A DNA stretch of 64,000 bases. Origin: Fidelibacterota bacterium (GTDB lineage Bacteria > Fidelibacterota > Marinisomatia > SCGC-AAA003-L08 > JACNLC01). Positions within the stretch are counted from its first letter, which is position 1. Every line of letters begins with the position of its first letter. The position numbers and the translations under genes were made by a program. Location: NCBI GenBank assembly GCA_014381725.1, contig JACNLC010000056.1, forward strand, positions 1 to 64,000, given 5' to 3'. Positions 36,613-44,888 of the stretch are shown in pieces. The notes under the pieces are model-generated. The model was not told where the DNA came from, searched no databases, and saw nothing but the letters and a program-made list of their open reading frames with translations.

Positions 36613-38280
36613 TTATTTATTCTCATCATTAACAGATTGATTTTCCCATGTGATTTCTGCGTGGCAAGGAATCATTTCTTTCCCAAAATATGGATTTTTC
36701 ACTTTTCCTGATTTTTGCAACCAATAACCACCATCTGGGGCAGGGCAAAACCGTTCTTCAAATTCGAGATTGATTGATTTCTCTCGCACGATTTGTCGAA
36801 TAACTTCCGATATTTCACGGAATGAATTACGCAATTCGGAGATATTTTGATTCGGTCGCATCGTTGGCTCCATAATTGGTTCAACGCCCTTAACACCCAT
36901 CGTTAATCTGTGGATTCCCATCGTTGACATATAAGCAGAATCGAAATCATCAATAGCCAAATATTCTTGTAAAGAAAAATAGTGATGGAGAACTTCTGCT
37001 AGAAGTTTATCGGATATTGTAACTACTACCTTTTCATCGTCATTCATATCTCCACTCATCATTGATGGTTTTGCTTCGAGTTGCATTGCAGAATCAATTT
37101 TAAATGTTCCGTGAGAAACTACATTTTCACCTTCAGATAATCCATCTAAAATAATATATTCGTCTTGAATTCGGTGCCCAAGCGTTACTTCGCGAAGTTC
37201 AAAAACAGGCTCTTCAGTATTGGGTTTCATTACATATACAATTGCTCTTTCGCCTGTTTTCATTACCGCTGATGATGGAACAATTAGTGGATTTGCTGAT
37301 ATGTCATCATCATTCGATATTACTTCTCCTTTTGCATTGAGTCTAACCTGAACTTGAGCCGAAACAAACATCTCAGGTTTTAGTTGATTATTGCTGTTGT
37401 CCACATTAACTCTCACGGATACAGTTCTAGTTTTACTGTTCATCGTAGGATGTATAAATGAAACAAGTCCTTCAAATAAGTCTCCCGGATAAGCGTCAAC
37501 TAAAAAAGTAACATTTTGGTTGATTTGAATTAGTGAAATATCCGATTCGTGAACATCAATATTTAACCATAAATTTCTTAAATCAGAAACAGTTGCGATT
37601 GGTGAACCTGTTTTCACATAATCACCTTCAGCAATATTGAGCTCAACAACTGTTCCAGAAATTGGAGCTGTGATAGATATTGTTTGTAGAATTTTTCCGT
37701 TGCTCTTTATTTCGGATATTTGTTTACTTGAAATTCCAAGTAAACGGAGTTTTTCAGAAGTAATTGATTCCATCGCTGTTCCTACAGATAACAAATATTC
37801 TTGTTGAGCAGAAATAAGTTCAGGAGAATATATTTCCATTAATTTGTCATTGTTTGAAATTTCAACTCCAACAAAATCAATAAATAGTTTATCGATTCTT
37901 CCGTCAGTCCAAGCGGTGATACTATTTGTTTTAGTTTCGTCGAAACCTAATTTTCCGGAAAAACGAATATGTTTTTCAGCTACTTCACGAGATACCAGAG
38001 TTGTTCCGATTTCTGCTAATTTCATTGCAGATTTCGACAATTTCAGTTCTACTTCTGATACTGAATCATCCGAATCTAACGGGATCAAGTCCATAAAACA
38101 AATTGGGCATTGACCAAATTCCGGCAACTGAATTTGTGGATGCATTGAGCAGGTCCAAACCGTCGCTTTTTCTTCGGATTGATGTGTGTTGGCAGGATGA
38201 CCGGTTGAGCTTCCAATCCAATATCCAATACCAAGTGCAATTACAATCAAAATAATTATTATTTTATAATATTTCTTCAT
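36613..38280 (-). CDS. cusB: CusB-type periplasmic adaptor with N-terminal HMBD and C-terminal DUF3347-like domain
   Basis: A 555-residue membrane-fusion protein. It has an N-terminal anchor (IIIILIVIALGIGYWIG), then an HMBD module VWTCSMHPQIQLPEFGQCPICFMDLIP (residues 41-68). The adaptor core is WTDGRIDKLFIDFVGVEISN, ISAPISGTVVELNIAEGDYV, IATVSDLRNLWLNIDVHES. A C-terminal metal-related domain of about 130 residues ends in FCPAPDGGYWLQKSGKVKNP and GKEMIPCHAEI. It bridges CusA and the outer-membrane factor and hands metal to the pump. The extra end domains are common in FCB-group CusB proteins. Confidence 0.92.
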   Translation of the reverse strand: MKKYYKIIIILIVIALGIGYWIGSSTGHPANTHQSEEKATVWTCSMHPQIQLPEFGQCPICFMDLIPLDSDDSVSEVELKLSKSAMKLAEIGTTLVSREVAEKHIRFSGKLGFDETKTNSITAWTDGRIDKLFIDFVGVEISNNDKLMEIYSPELISAQQEYLLSVGTAMESITSEKLRLLGISSKQISEIKSNGKILQTISITAPISGTVVELNIAEGDYVKTGSPIATVSDLRNLWLNIDVHESDISLIQINQNVTFLVDAYPGDLFEGLVSFIHPTMNSKTRTVSVRVNVDNSNNQLKPEMFVSAQVQVRLNAKGEVISNDDDISANPLIVPSSAVMKTGERAIVYVMKPNTEEPVFELREVTLGHRIQDEYIILDGLSEGENVVSHGTFKIDSAMQLEAKPSMMSGDMNDDEKVVVTISDKLLAEVLHHYFSLQEYLAIDDFDSAYMSTMGIHRLTMGVKGVEPIMEPTMRPNQNISELRNSFREISEVIRQIVREKSINLEFEERFCPAPDGGYWLQKSGKVKNPYFGKEMIPCHAEITWENQSVNDENK

Positions 38281-38288
38281 AATACCTC

Positions 38289-39476
38289 CTAAAGTGTTTT
38301 CCCAATTAATTCATAAAACCGGGCTTTTGTTGTTTGAAAAATTTTGTGTAGAGATGCGTTTTCTAATTTGAGATTTAGCAAAATTAGAACGGCATCCATA
38401 AATCTGTCAAAATCAATATCATTTGACAAATAAGCAGTTTCAGAAACAGTAAACGATTGTTCAGCTTTTGGAATAAGTTCATTTTGATATAATAGAGTTT
38501 TTCTCTGCAAATTTTCCATTTCAAACAATAGTCGTTCTGATTGAGATTTTAATAATTCTTCTGTGTCAAAAACCAGATATTCCGTAGATGTTAATTCTGA
38601 TTTTGCAGATTGTTTCTTTGCCATATTTTTGCCAAACCATAAAGGGAGAGTTAACCCAAATCGAATATCGATTGGATTGTCTTCGACAGCACCATCCAAC
38701 ATAATATAATCGGCTCCTATTTTGAAATCCGGTAAGTAAGATAAATTTGCCAGATGCACTTTGGTTTTTGCAATATCTACCGATATTGACACCGTCTGCA
38801 ACTCGGGATTCTTTGCAAAATCCTTAAATTCAGGGATAGTCAATTCAATTTCATCAAAAACGATATCTCCGGGATTTTGTCCACCCAATAAAGATTTCAT
38901 TTCACGATATAGGATTATTTCTTCATTGACAATTGTAGCTAGATTATCTTCTTGTTTTAGAACTTCGAGTTGAATTTGTATAAGATTTGCGTGATTTACA
39001 GAAGCCGTTATATATTGTGTTGTTAGCACAGATTCCAAACGCTTGAGTATCACCAATAGATTTTCTGTGATTGAAGTTTCTGTCTGTAAATATCGAAGCT
39101 TTTCATAAACAGTGATGACTTCCCGTTGTATTTCCAATTGTGTTTTTTGTAAACTTACTTTTTCTTTTTCTGCACGCAATAACCCAATCTTCTTTTTTGA
39201 TGCCAACTTCCCGAATCCGGGAATTGATTGACTAATTCCAATTTTCCATTCTTGCGGACCGGTTTTAGTTTCAATGGGTGTAAGAAAATATCCTGCGGAC
39301 AGCGATGGGTCTGGCAGAGAACTCAATACTTTCGCTTCTGACTTTTGTTTGCTTACCAATTCCATTTTACTTTGTATTTTTAGGTTATTTTCAAACGCAA
39401 TTGATAATAATTTTTCTAAATTTGTTTCGTTCCCAATAAGTAGAGAACAATATATTAAAATTATAAAATACTTCAT
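38289..39476 (-). CDS. TolC-family outer-membrane factor of the Cus system
   Basis: A 395-residue outer-membrane efflux protein. I start it at 39476, where GAGGGAAAT precedes the ATG and a signal peptide (KYFIILIYCSLLIGNE) follows. The open frame from 39521 would add 15 residues with no export signal. Long amphipathic helices repeat twice, as in TolC/CusC: SLPDPSLSAGYFLTPIETKTG, ISQSIPGFGKLASKKKIG, and later LPDFKIGADYIM, IDIRFGLTLPLWFGKN. It is transcribed just before the adaptor and pump and forms the exit channel. Confidence 0.88.
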   Translation of the reverse strand: MKYFIILIYCSLLIGNETNLEKLLSIAFENNLKIQSKMELVSKQKSEAKVLSSLPDPSLSAGYFLTPIETKTGPQEWKIGISQSIPGFGKLASKKKIGLLRAEKEKVSLQKTQLEIQREVITVYEKLRYLQTETSITENLLVILKRLESVLTTQYITASVNHANLIQIQLEVLKQEDNLATIVNEEIILYREMKSLLGGQNPGDIVFDEIELTIPEFKDFAKNPELQTVSISVDIAKTKVHLANLSYLPDFKIGADYIMLDGAVEDNPIDIRFGLTLPLWFGKNMAKKQSAKSELTSTEYLVFDTEELLKSQSERLLFEMENLQRKTLLYQNELIPKAEQSFTVSETAYLSNDIDFDRFMDAVLILLNLKLENASLHKIFQTTKARFYELIGKTL

Positions 39477-39553
39477 ATTTCCCTCGTGGTTTATATACAA
39501 AAAACCTAATTCCGGATACAAAACCCCCGGACTAAAAACAGGAAATTAGAAGT

Positions 39554-39910
39554 CTAAATTAGAAGAGGATTACTTGTATTTGGAGGGATTTTATATTTAT
39601 GCCGGCTATAATCTCTTGGCATAACTCGTGAAATTAAAATTGGCACAAAATTACAATCCAGATTAATAATTTCAGTTTGTTTTTCAATCTTATTAATTTG
39701 AGCTACAGCTGGATGTTGGACTCCGTCGAAATCCGTTTTGTTGCATTTGAATTTCATATTGCATTGGCATCCTTTTTTGTCCATCATGCAACAAGATTTC
39801 ATCCCTTTTGTTTTAGAGAATGGTTTGCAACATTTCTCGAAGCTGACATGAGCTCCGAGATTTAGAGCCAACGAAAATGATACTATTGTTAATAATAATC
39901 TCACACCCAA
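39554..39910 (-). CDS. Small exported Cys/Met-rich protein at the head of the Cus cluster
   Basis: A 118-residue protein with a signal peptide (LLLTIVSFSLALNLGAH), then a dense Cys/Met region EKCCKPFSKTKGMKSCCMMD, KKGCQCNMKFKC, which has eight Cys within about 30 residues. The last 50 residues are plain and may be disordered. It is the first gene on the strand before the OMF, adaptor and pump. A periplasmic copper-binding or copper-sensing role is inferred from composition and place. I recognise no family. Confidence 0.7.
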   Translation of the reverse strand: MGVRLLLTIVSFSLALNLGAHVSFEKCCKPFSKTKGMKSCCMMDKKGCQCNMKFKCNKTDFDGVQHPAVAQINKIEKQTEIINLDCNFVPILISRVMPRDYSRHKYKIPPNTSNPLLI

Positions 39911-39947
39911 ATTTAGAGCTACATCATTACTTTAGCAAAACATTATT

Positions 39948-39964
39948 TGTAACAAGTTATTACA
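39948..39964. promoter_or_regulatory. Palindrome upstream of the Cus cluster
   Basis: TGTAACAAGTTATTACA is a 17-bp palindrome with one mismatched pair, 38 bases upstream of the first Cus-cluster gene and 93 bases from the divergent GGDEF gene. Position suits an operator for the metal regulon. It is only loosely like the TGTTAC-type motifs elsewhere in the window. Confidence 0.45.
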
Positions 39965-40057
39965 GACAGATAAGAGAAATACAACAATATTTCATAAACA
40001 TGTAGCATTTGTAAATATGTATATATAAATTTCCACTATAGATAATCAATTATATTT

Positions 40058-41152
40058 ATGTGTTCAATTAAAAAAGACAAACTCAAAACTAAAACAAAAT
40101 CTGAGCTTATTCAAGAAATTGAAACCCTACTAACTAGGATTTCTGAGCTAGAGAGTTCAACTAGGGATGAGATTAAAACCATTGAACAATCAAAACAAAA
40201 AATTGAATGGCTACACAAAGCTGCACGAAATATTGCAACTTGTGAAACTGAAGTAGAAGTCTATCGCACTACAGTATTGGAAGCAAGAGAAATTCTAAAT
40301 TACACCGATTGCACATTAGATATTATAGAAGACAATAAATTTGTAGTTAAAGCAAAAATTGCTCAAACTTTCTCTAAAGAAGAATGGACAAGGGAAATGG
40401 ATATTGACGAAGGTATTGCCGGGAAAACTCACAAAACTGGTAAAACAATTTTGATTACTGATTTATCAAAAGAAGCAAATGCAAAGCCATCAACCAAAAA
40501 TATTCAATCAGCAATAAGTGCGCCTATCGGTAGCCTTGGGATATTTCAAGTAATCTCAAATAAAATTAATGCTTTTTCAGAAGAAGATGTTCAAATGCTA
40601 GAATTACTGCTTGGTCATACAGCTGAAAAGTTGAACCGTATTAAATTACAAAAAGAAATTCGTAATCAAGCAATACACGATCCACTAACAGGAGTTTATA
40701 ATAGACATTATTTACACAAAATACTGAAACAAGAAGAAAAAAGATCTAAAAGATATAGCCGTTCAGTTGCGTTTATTATGATTGATCTCAATGGGTTGAA
40801 AAAAGTTAATGATAAATACGGACATAAAATTGGTGATGATCTGATTCACACTGTTGCTGATTTATTACTAAAAGAAGCAAGGCAAACTGATGTTGTATTC
40901 CGCTATGGTGGAGATGAATTTTTAATTGTTCTTCCTGAAACAGGCGAAGAGGTGGACATTATAAAACAGAGAATTAATATTCGTGTTGAACAATGGAATA
41001 AACTAAATCCTAACGCTTTGTATAGAGTTTCTTTTGCTTTAGGTAGTGCTTATTGGAGTCCTAAAAAAACGGATGCCACAATTGAAGAAATAATAGCTTT
41101 AGCAGATAAAAAAATGTACGAAAATAAACGAAATTTGAGAGAAATTAGTTAA
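40058..41152 (+). CDS. GAF-GGDEF diguanylate cyclase
   Basis: A 364-residue soluble protein. Residues 1-65 are a Lys/Glu-rich coiled coil. A GAF-like sensor follows, about 65-200 (MDIDEGIAGKTHKTGKTILITD, SAISAPIGSLGIFQVISN). The GGDEF domain starts at DPLTGVYNRHYLHKIL and has the active loop RYGGDEFLIVLPE with intact catalytic residues. It should make cyclic di-GMP from GTP. There is no inhibitory RxxD five residues before GGDEF. No Shine-Dalgarno sequence is visible. Its end overlaps the convergent TPR gene by 8 bases. Confidence 0.92.
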   Translation: MCSIKKDKLKTKTKSELIQEIETLLTRISELESSTRDEIKTIEQSKQKIEWLHKAARNIATCETEVEVYRTTVLEAREILNYTDCTLDIIEDNKFVVKAKIAQTFSKEEWTREMDIDEGIAGKTHKTGKTILITDLSKEANAKPSTKNIQSAISAPIGSLGIFQVISNKINAFSEEDVQMLELLLGHTAEKLNRIKLQKEIRNQAIHDPLTGVYNRHYLHKILKQEEKRSKRYSRSVAFIMIDLNGLKKVNDKYGHKIGDDLIHTVADLLLKEARQTDVVFRYGGDEFLIVLPETGEEVDIIKQRINIRVEQWNKLNPNALYRVSFALGSAYWSPKKTDATIEEIIALADKKMYENKRNLREIS

Positions 41153-43406
41153 ACTCAATGTAGTATTGAAGCGAATCGTATAAATCTTGATTTAACATAT
41201 ATAGTATATTCATTTCTTTTTTTGCAGATCGTTTTTTATTTAATTCTAAATAAGTTAGACCTAAAAGATAATGGGTTTCAGCATCATCAGAATAAATTTT
41301 CAATGCTTTCTTTAACGACTTTGCTGCGTCTTTATAATCTTTCAAATTGTAATGACATTTTCCAATAAAATATAAAATTCGATAATCATTTGGATTTAAC
41401 TCCAAAGATTTATTGAAGTTTTCTAGAGCGACTTTGATTTTTCCAAGTTTTAAATAGGATTGCCCAATTAAGAAATAAACAACAGAATCATTGCTGAAAT
41501 TTTCAACATATTGTTCAAATTTAGTTATTGCTTGATTATGCAATCCAAGTTCTTTAAAAGCTACTCCCATTTGATATTGAATTTTTGAATTATCTGATGA
41601 AAGGATTAGTGCATCTTGAAATGCAATCAGGGTTTGCATATATTTACCTGAATTACCAAAAGCTAACGCCAACTGATAATACATGTTTAGAGTTGGTGTA
41701 CCGCAACTTATTGCATGTAGCAAATGTTCTTGAGCTTCTTCAAAATCACCCAATTCATTTGAAATTAATCCTAATCTATAGTGGGCTTGTGTATTTTCAT
41801 CATCAAAAAGAAGAACCTTTTTATAAGCAGAACTTGCATCCTCCATCTCGTCAAGACTCCAGTATGATTCAGCAATTTGAGAACAATAATACTCACTTTC
41901 CATATCTAACAGATTGAGTCGATTATATGTATCTATTGCTTCTGGAAATCTAGTTTCTTTCATAAATACTTCGCCAAGAATTTTTAGCACAGAAATACTA
42001 TCCGGTTCTAAAATAATAAATTCCCTTAGAGGATCCAAAGCTAAATAAAATTGCTCAGTTTTGTATAACAACATTCCCAATCGATAATTGATATTTTTAG
42101 TGTTAGTAGAATATTCACGAGCTTTTTTGTAGGACTCAATTGCTTGATCGATGTTTAAAATGTTCTCGTAAATTTCACCCAAATAATAATGTGCATCTCC
42201 ATTCTCGGGATTGATTGAAACTGTACGGTTAAATGCTTCTAATGCTTGTAGTGTTTTATTTGTATTTAGGTAAGCAATGCCCAGCTGATGAAATGTTTGC
42301 TCATTGTCTGGGTTCAAAAGTAATGCTTGAGTTAAGTAAGAAATCGCAGAACTATATTCTTCTAACAAATTATAAGTATTTCCGATTTCAAAAAGTGCCT
42401 TGTAATTGTAAGAATCATCCGTGAGAACATTTTCAAATGCAGTAAGTGCATCATTATAATTCCCCATAGAAGCAAGAGATTTTCCAGTACCATACATTGA
42501 TTCCAAGAAATTAGGATTTAACCAATAAGATTGTTGATAATTTATCAGTGCATTGTAATAATCATTAGCTTCAAAACACATATCAGCTAAAAAGAAAAAT
42601 CCTCTGTAATCTGCAGGGTTATTTTTTATATATTTTTGCATATAATTTTTTGCTGATTCTAAACTATCGGAATTCCACTGTATTAAAGATAAATAAAAAT
42701 CAGGTGCAATTTTGCTGTGATTATAATTTTGATCCAAAACAAATGCATTTTTTAAACTTCCAAAATAAGATGCATCGCTTAGATAAAATTTGTCACGAAA
42801 ATAATCTATGTCTAAACTTGGTGCATCCATTAGTAACGCATTTGAAAAATTATCTACAGCTTCTGTAAGTAAATCACTTTCAATATAAGAAAATCCAATA
42901 TCCATAAGTTCTAGAGCATGGTCATACGGTAAATATATTTCAGGATATTCAGCTAACTCTTCCTCTTCTTTTTGTTCATCTACTTGTATTTCAGAGAGTT
43001 TATTAGTTATGTGTTGCAACTGCTGAACATCTCCAGATATTGAGTACAATTCCTGCAAGTTTTTATATGGCTGGACTAACCTTTTTTTACTTTCATCAAT
43101 GTGTTTGTTATAAATTAGAATTGAGCGATTAAAAAACTGTTCTGCTAGTTTTGTATTATCTGAGTTAAGGTGCGTAAGACCTATGTTGTTCAATGTTATT
43201 GCAACATCTAAGTGATTTTTACCCAATACAGATTCTTGCAAGTATAAAATCTGTTCATAAACAGAAATTGCTTCAACAAACTGCCCAGAATTTTTGTAAT
43301 ATTCTGCTTGTTTCTTCATTTCAGATACTACGCTTCCGTCTTGACCTACACCAAATGACATCAAGCTTAGGATGAGAATAGTACAAAATTTTGTTATCTT
43401 ACGCAT
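41145..43406 (-). CDS. Exported TPR-repeat protein
   Basis: A 753-residue exported protein. A signal peptide (ITKFCTILILSLMSFGVGQ) is followed by an N-terminal block (residues 30-110) typical of TPR_12 repeats, then about 15 canonical 34-residue TPR units from residue 160 to the end, for example AFENVLTDDSYNYKALFEIGNTYNLLEEY and ALENFNKSLELNPNDYRILYF. It is a periplasmic or outer-membrane-linked scaffold; the partner is unknown. Its promoter region lies beyond the sRNA terminator, so it may be expressed separately or by read-through from the sRNA. Confidence 0.88.
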   Translation of the reverse strand: MRKITKFCTILILSLMSFGVGQDGSVVSEMKKQAEYYKNSGQFVEAISVYEQILYLQESVLGKNHLDVAITLNNIGLTHLNSDNTKLAEQFFNRSILIYNKHIDESKKRLVQPYKNLQELYSISGDVQQLQHITNKLSEIQVDEQKEEEELAEYPEIYLPYDHALELMDIGFSYIESDLLTEAVDNFSNALLMDAPSLDIDYFRDKFYLSDASYFGSLKNAFVLDQNYNHSKIAPDFYLSLIQWNSDSLESAKNYMQKYIKNNPADYRGFFFLADMCFEANDYYNALINYQQSYWLNPNFLESMYGTGKSLASMGNYNDALTAFENVLTDDSYNYKALFEIGNTYNLLEEYSSAISYLTQALLLNPDNEQTFHQLGIAYLNTNKTLQALEAFNRTVSINPENGDAHYYLGEIYENILNIDQAIESYKKAREYSTNTKNINYRLGMLLYKTEQFYLALDPLREFIILEPDSISVLKILGEVFMKETRFPEAIDTYNRLNLLDMESEYYCSQIAESYWSLDEMEDASSAYKKVLLFDDENTQAHYRLGLISNELGDFEEAQEHLLHAISCGTPTLNMYYQLALAFGNSGKYMQTLIAFQDALILSSDNSKIQYQMGVAFKELGLHNQAITKFEQYVENFSNDSVVYFLIGQSYLKLGKIKVALENFNKSLELNPNDYRILYFIGKCHYNLKDYKDAAKSLKKALKIYSDDAETHYLLGLTYLELNKKRSAKKEMNILYMLNQDLYDSLQYYIEFN

Positions 43407-43499
43407 TTATGCTCATTTTATTATGATGTAAAATTACATTCATTAAATAGATGTTTCAAAACTTACTCTATCAGACGATAAAATTAGCATCAAGTTCCA

Positions 43500-43660
43500 T
43501 ATAAAAAAAGAGCCCCAAAACTGGAGCTCTTTTAATTTTCAGGTTTATTTGAAGGAGGAAACCTGAAGTGTACCAAATTCACCTTGAAGGAGGAGGAGAT
43601 AAGGGAAGGGGTTGGCACAAACCCTTTATAAATCTATCTATTTCAAAAACCTTTTCCTGC
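43500..43660 (-). ncRNA. Candidate small RNA with repeated anti-Shine-Dalgarno motifs
   Basis: The 346-base interval 43407-43752 has no ORF but has all parts of a small RNA gene on the minus strand: activator box (43714-43734), TATTATTATA (43670-43661), then about 155 bases ending in a strong terminator. The transcript would hold a 7-bp hairpin AAGGGTT/AACCCCTT and an open C-rich stretch UCCUCCUCCUUCAAGG. It also has a perfect 7-bp hairpin CAGGUUU/AAACCUG with UCCUCCUUC in its loop. UCCUCCUUCAA thus occurs twice, once unpaired and once in a loop, and is complementary to AAGGAGGA. This predicts base-pairing with ribosome-binding sites. The start site is estimated. Confidence 0.72.
43504..43533 (-). 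terminator. Intrinsic terminator of the candidate sRNA
   Basis: On the minus strand AAAAGAGC, a TCC/GGG inner stem and GCTCTTTT form a hairpin around AGTTTT, followed by TTT in a run of seven T. The opposite side is weaker (TTTTAATTTT), so the main direction is minus. Confidence 0.9.
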
Positions 43661-43734
43661 TATAATAATACATTTATTAATATTATCAAAAAATAAGATA
43701 AAAGCCGATTGTATTGTAGGGAAAAATCTTACAA
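43661..43734 (-). promoter_or_regulatory. GacA-like box and promoter of the sRNA
   Basis: TTGTAGGG (43714-43721) and TCTTACAA (43727-43734) flank AAAAA. Here the repeat extends outward to a perfect 10-bp arm pair (TTGTATTGTA, 43709-43718, and TACAATACAA, 43730-43739). Reading on the minus strand, 43 bases separate the box from TATTATTATA. CTTATTTT begins 17 bases after the box. The half-site TGTAAGA resembles the known GacA/UvrY upstream site TGTAAG-N6-CTTACA. A matching promoter is at 44744-44817. Confidence 0.75.
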
Positions 43735-43752
43735 TACAAAGAATGACTTTCA

Positions 43753-44253
43753 TCAAACTAATGCAGATTGAAGATAATTGTTGTGTTTAATATTTGTTTG
43801 TTGATAGACAATCTGTGGTACAACATAAAAAATATCAGGCATTGATAAGCGAAAAAAACACCACTTTTTTCGCGACGGGAATTTATTCTTTATTGATTTA
43901 TCTAGCAGATATTGACAAGTTTCTACAACTCTATAAATTTCTTGAGACAAACCATTAGAATTCACTTTTATAACATTTCCATCAATATCAATATTTTGTA
44001 AGTTATTGTTTGTCATTAATATAATGATAGTATTTGGGCAAGATGATTTTATTCTACGGATTGCTGAGATGCACTCATATCCGCAGAAGTCGTAATTTAA
44101 CACCAATAAATTTGCATCGTGTTGGATAACAGTCTTCAATACTTTTTCAGGTTTGATAATTTCGCTAATTATTGAAACACCATCAAATGGTAATAACATT
44201 GCTGACAATTTTCTACTAATACATATAGATTCTTCGGCGATGACTACTTTCAT
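43753..44253 (-). CDS. Receiver-domain protein lacking the phospho-acceptor (pseudo-receiver)
   Basis: A 166-residue protein with a receiver-like N-terminal domain: KVVIAEESICISRKLSAML, then ANLLVLNYDFCGYECISAI, then NTIIILMTNN. The residue that should be the phosphorylated Asp (LLDYDMP in true receivers) is Asn (LNYD), and the acid pocket is EE. The switch-Lys region is also degenerate. A C-terminal tail of about 45 residues (KNKFPSRKKWCFFRLSM) has no recognised domain. Its start overlaps the previous pseudo-receiver by one base. It probably acts by binding a partner rather than by phosphorylation. Confidence 0.75.
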   Translation of the reverse strand: MKVVIAEESICISRKLSAMLLPFDGVSIISEIIKPEKVLKTVIQHDANLLVLNYDFCGYECISAIRRIKSSCPNTIIILMTNNNLQNIDIDGNVIKVNSNGLSQEIYRVVETCQYLLDKSIKNKFPSRKKWCFFRLSMPDIFYVVPQIVYQQTNIKHNNYLQSALV

Positions 44254-44636
44254 TATATTTCCTTTTTAGCTTTATCTTTGTAAAATAATTCTTTACAAAC
44301 ATCTATAACTTTGTCAAATTCTGTATATTTGTCAAAAAAGTGAATTATCCCCAACTGCTTACATTCTTCTTTCATTTGTTGATAAGGATAACTTGAAAGA
44401 ATGATTACCCGAGTGTCAGGAGTTATTTTGTTAATTAAATTCATTTTATCAATACATTCTTCAACGGACATTTTAATACCGATAACAATAATATCCGGTT
44501 TTGTTTTGAGAATTGTTTCACAATGCTTTCTAGTAGAATTCACAAGCTGGGTTACTTCTATTTTCCCAATTGAGAGTAGCATTTCTGCTAATCTTTCGCG
44601 TATAACTTTTGATTCTTCTGAAATTATTACATTCAT
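44253..44636 (-). CDS. Receiver-domain protein with Gly at the phospho-acceptor (pseudo-receiver)
   Basis: A 127-residue single receiver domain: NVIISEESKVIRERLAEML, KPDIIVIGIKMSVEECIDKM, DTRVIILSSYPYQQMKEEC, HFFDKYTEFDKVI. The phospho-acceptor position has Gly (VIGIKMS in place of LLDIxMP) although the switch Ser and Lys are kept. I prefer the ATG at 44636, which matches the start of the next gene (MKVVIAEES); one at 44648 is also possible. It lies behind the GacA-like box at 44797-44817 and in one operon with the second pseudo-receiver. Confidence 0.75.
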   Translation of the reverse strand: MNVIISEESKVIRERLAEMLLSIGKIEVTQLVNSTRKHCETILKTKPDIIVIGIKMSVEECIDKMNLINKITPDTRVIILSSYPYQQMKEECKQLGIIHFFDKYTEFDKVIDVCKELFYKDKAKKEI

Positions 44637-44662
44637 TATTCGTTCCATTACTAAATAATTTT

Positions 44663-44712
44663 AGAGTCCTTTATAATACTAACCATTTTATTGGTTTCTC
44701 AAAGGATTTCTT
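44663..44712 (-). promoter_or_regulatory. Structured leader element, copy A
   Basis: In the leader of the pseudo-receiver operon, outer stem TCCTTT/AAAGGA (44701-44706 with 44667-44672) encloses an inner hairpin AACCA/TGGTT. The plus-strand sequence TGGTTTCTCAAAGGATT (44692-44708) is identical over 17 bases to 49151-49167, where it sits in a comparable double-stem fold. It may be a regulatory RNA element. Confidence 0.5.
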
Positions 44713-44743
44713 CTATAATCGACTATATCTCCGTGTATTCTAT

Positions 44744-44817
44744 GCTAATAATAATTGATTTTCAAGAAGTACAAAATAAGTTGGAAACGGAATATTTTGT
44801 AGGGGTTTGTCTTACAA
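44744..44817 (-). promoter_or_regulatory. GacA-like box and promoter of the pseudo-receiver operon
   Basis: TTGTAGGG (44797-44804) and TCTTACAA (44810-44817) flank GTTTG. On the minus strand 43 bases follow the box before TATTATTA at 44753, and CTTATTTT begins 17 bases after the box, exactly as at the sRNA promoter. A start near 44740 gives a leader of about 100 bases. It lies 71 bases past the stop of the GacA-like regulator gene. Confidence 0.75.
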
Positions 44818-44888
44818 GTGAGTTGTGAAATTAAACTACATTAATATAGCAGATATCCACACGAAATTGAAGAAAGAAAAGTGAAATT

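Noticed and set aside
43556-43600. Plus-strand CsrB-like RNA with GGA motifs (GAAGGAGGA)
   Set aside because: The GGA-rich strand has no promoter at the right place and would start with the terminator. The conserved promoter and T-run both point to the minus strand.
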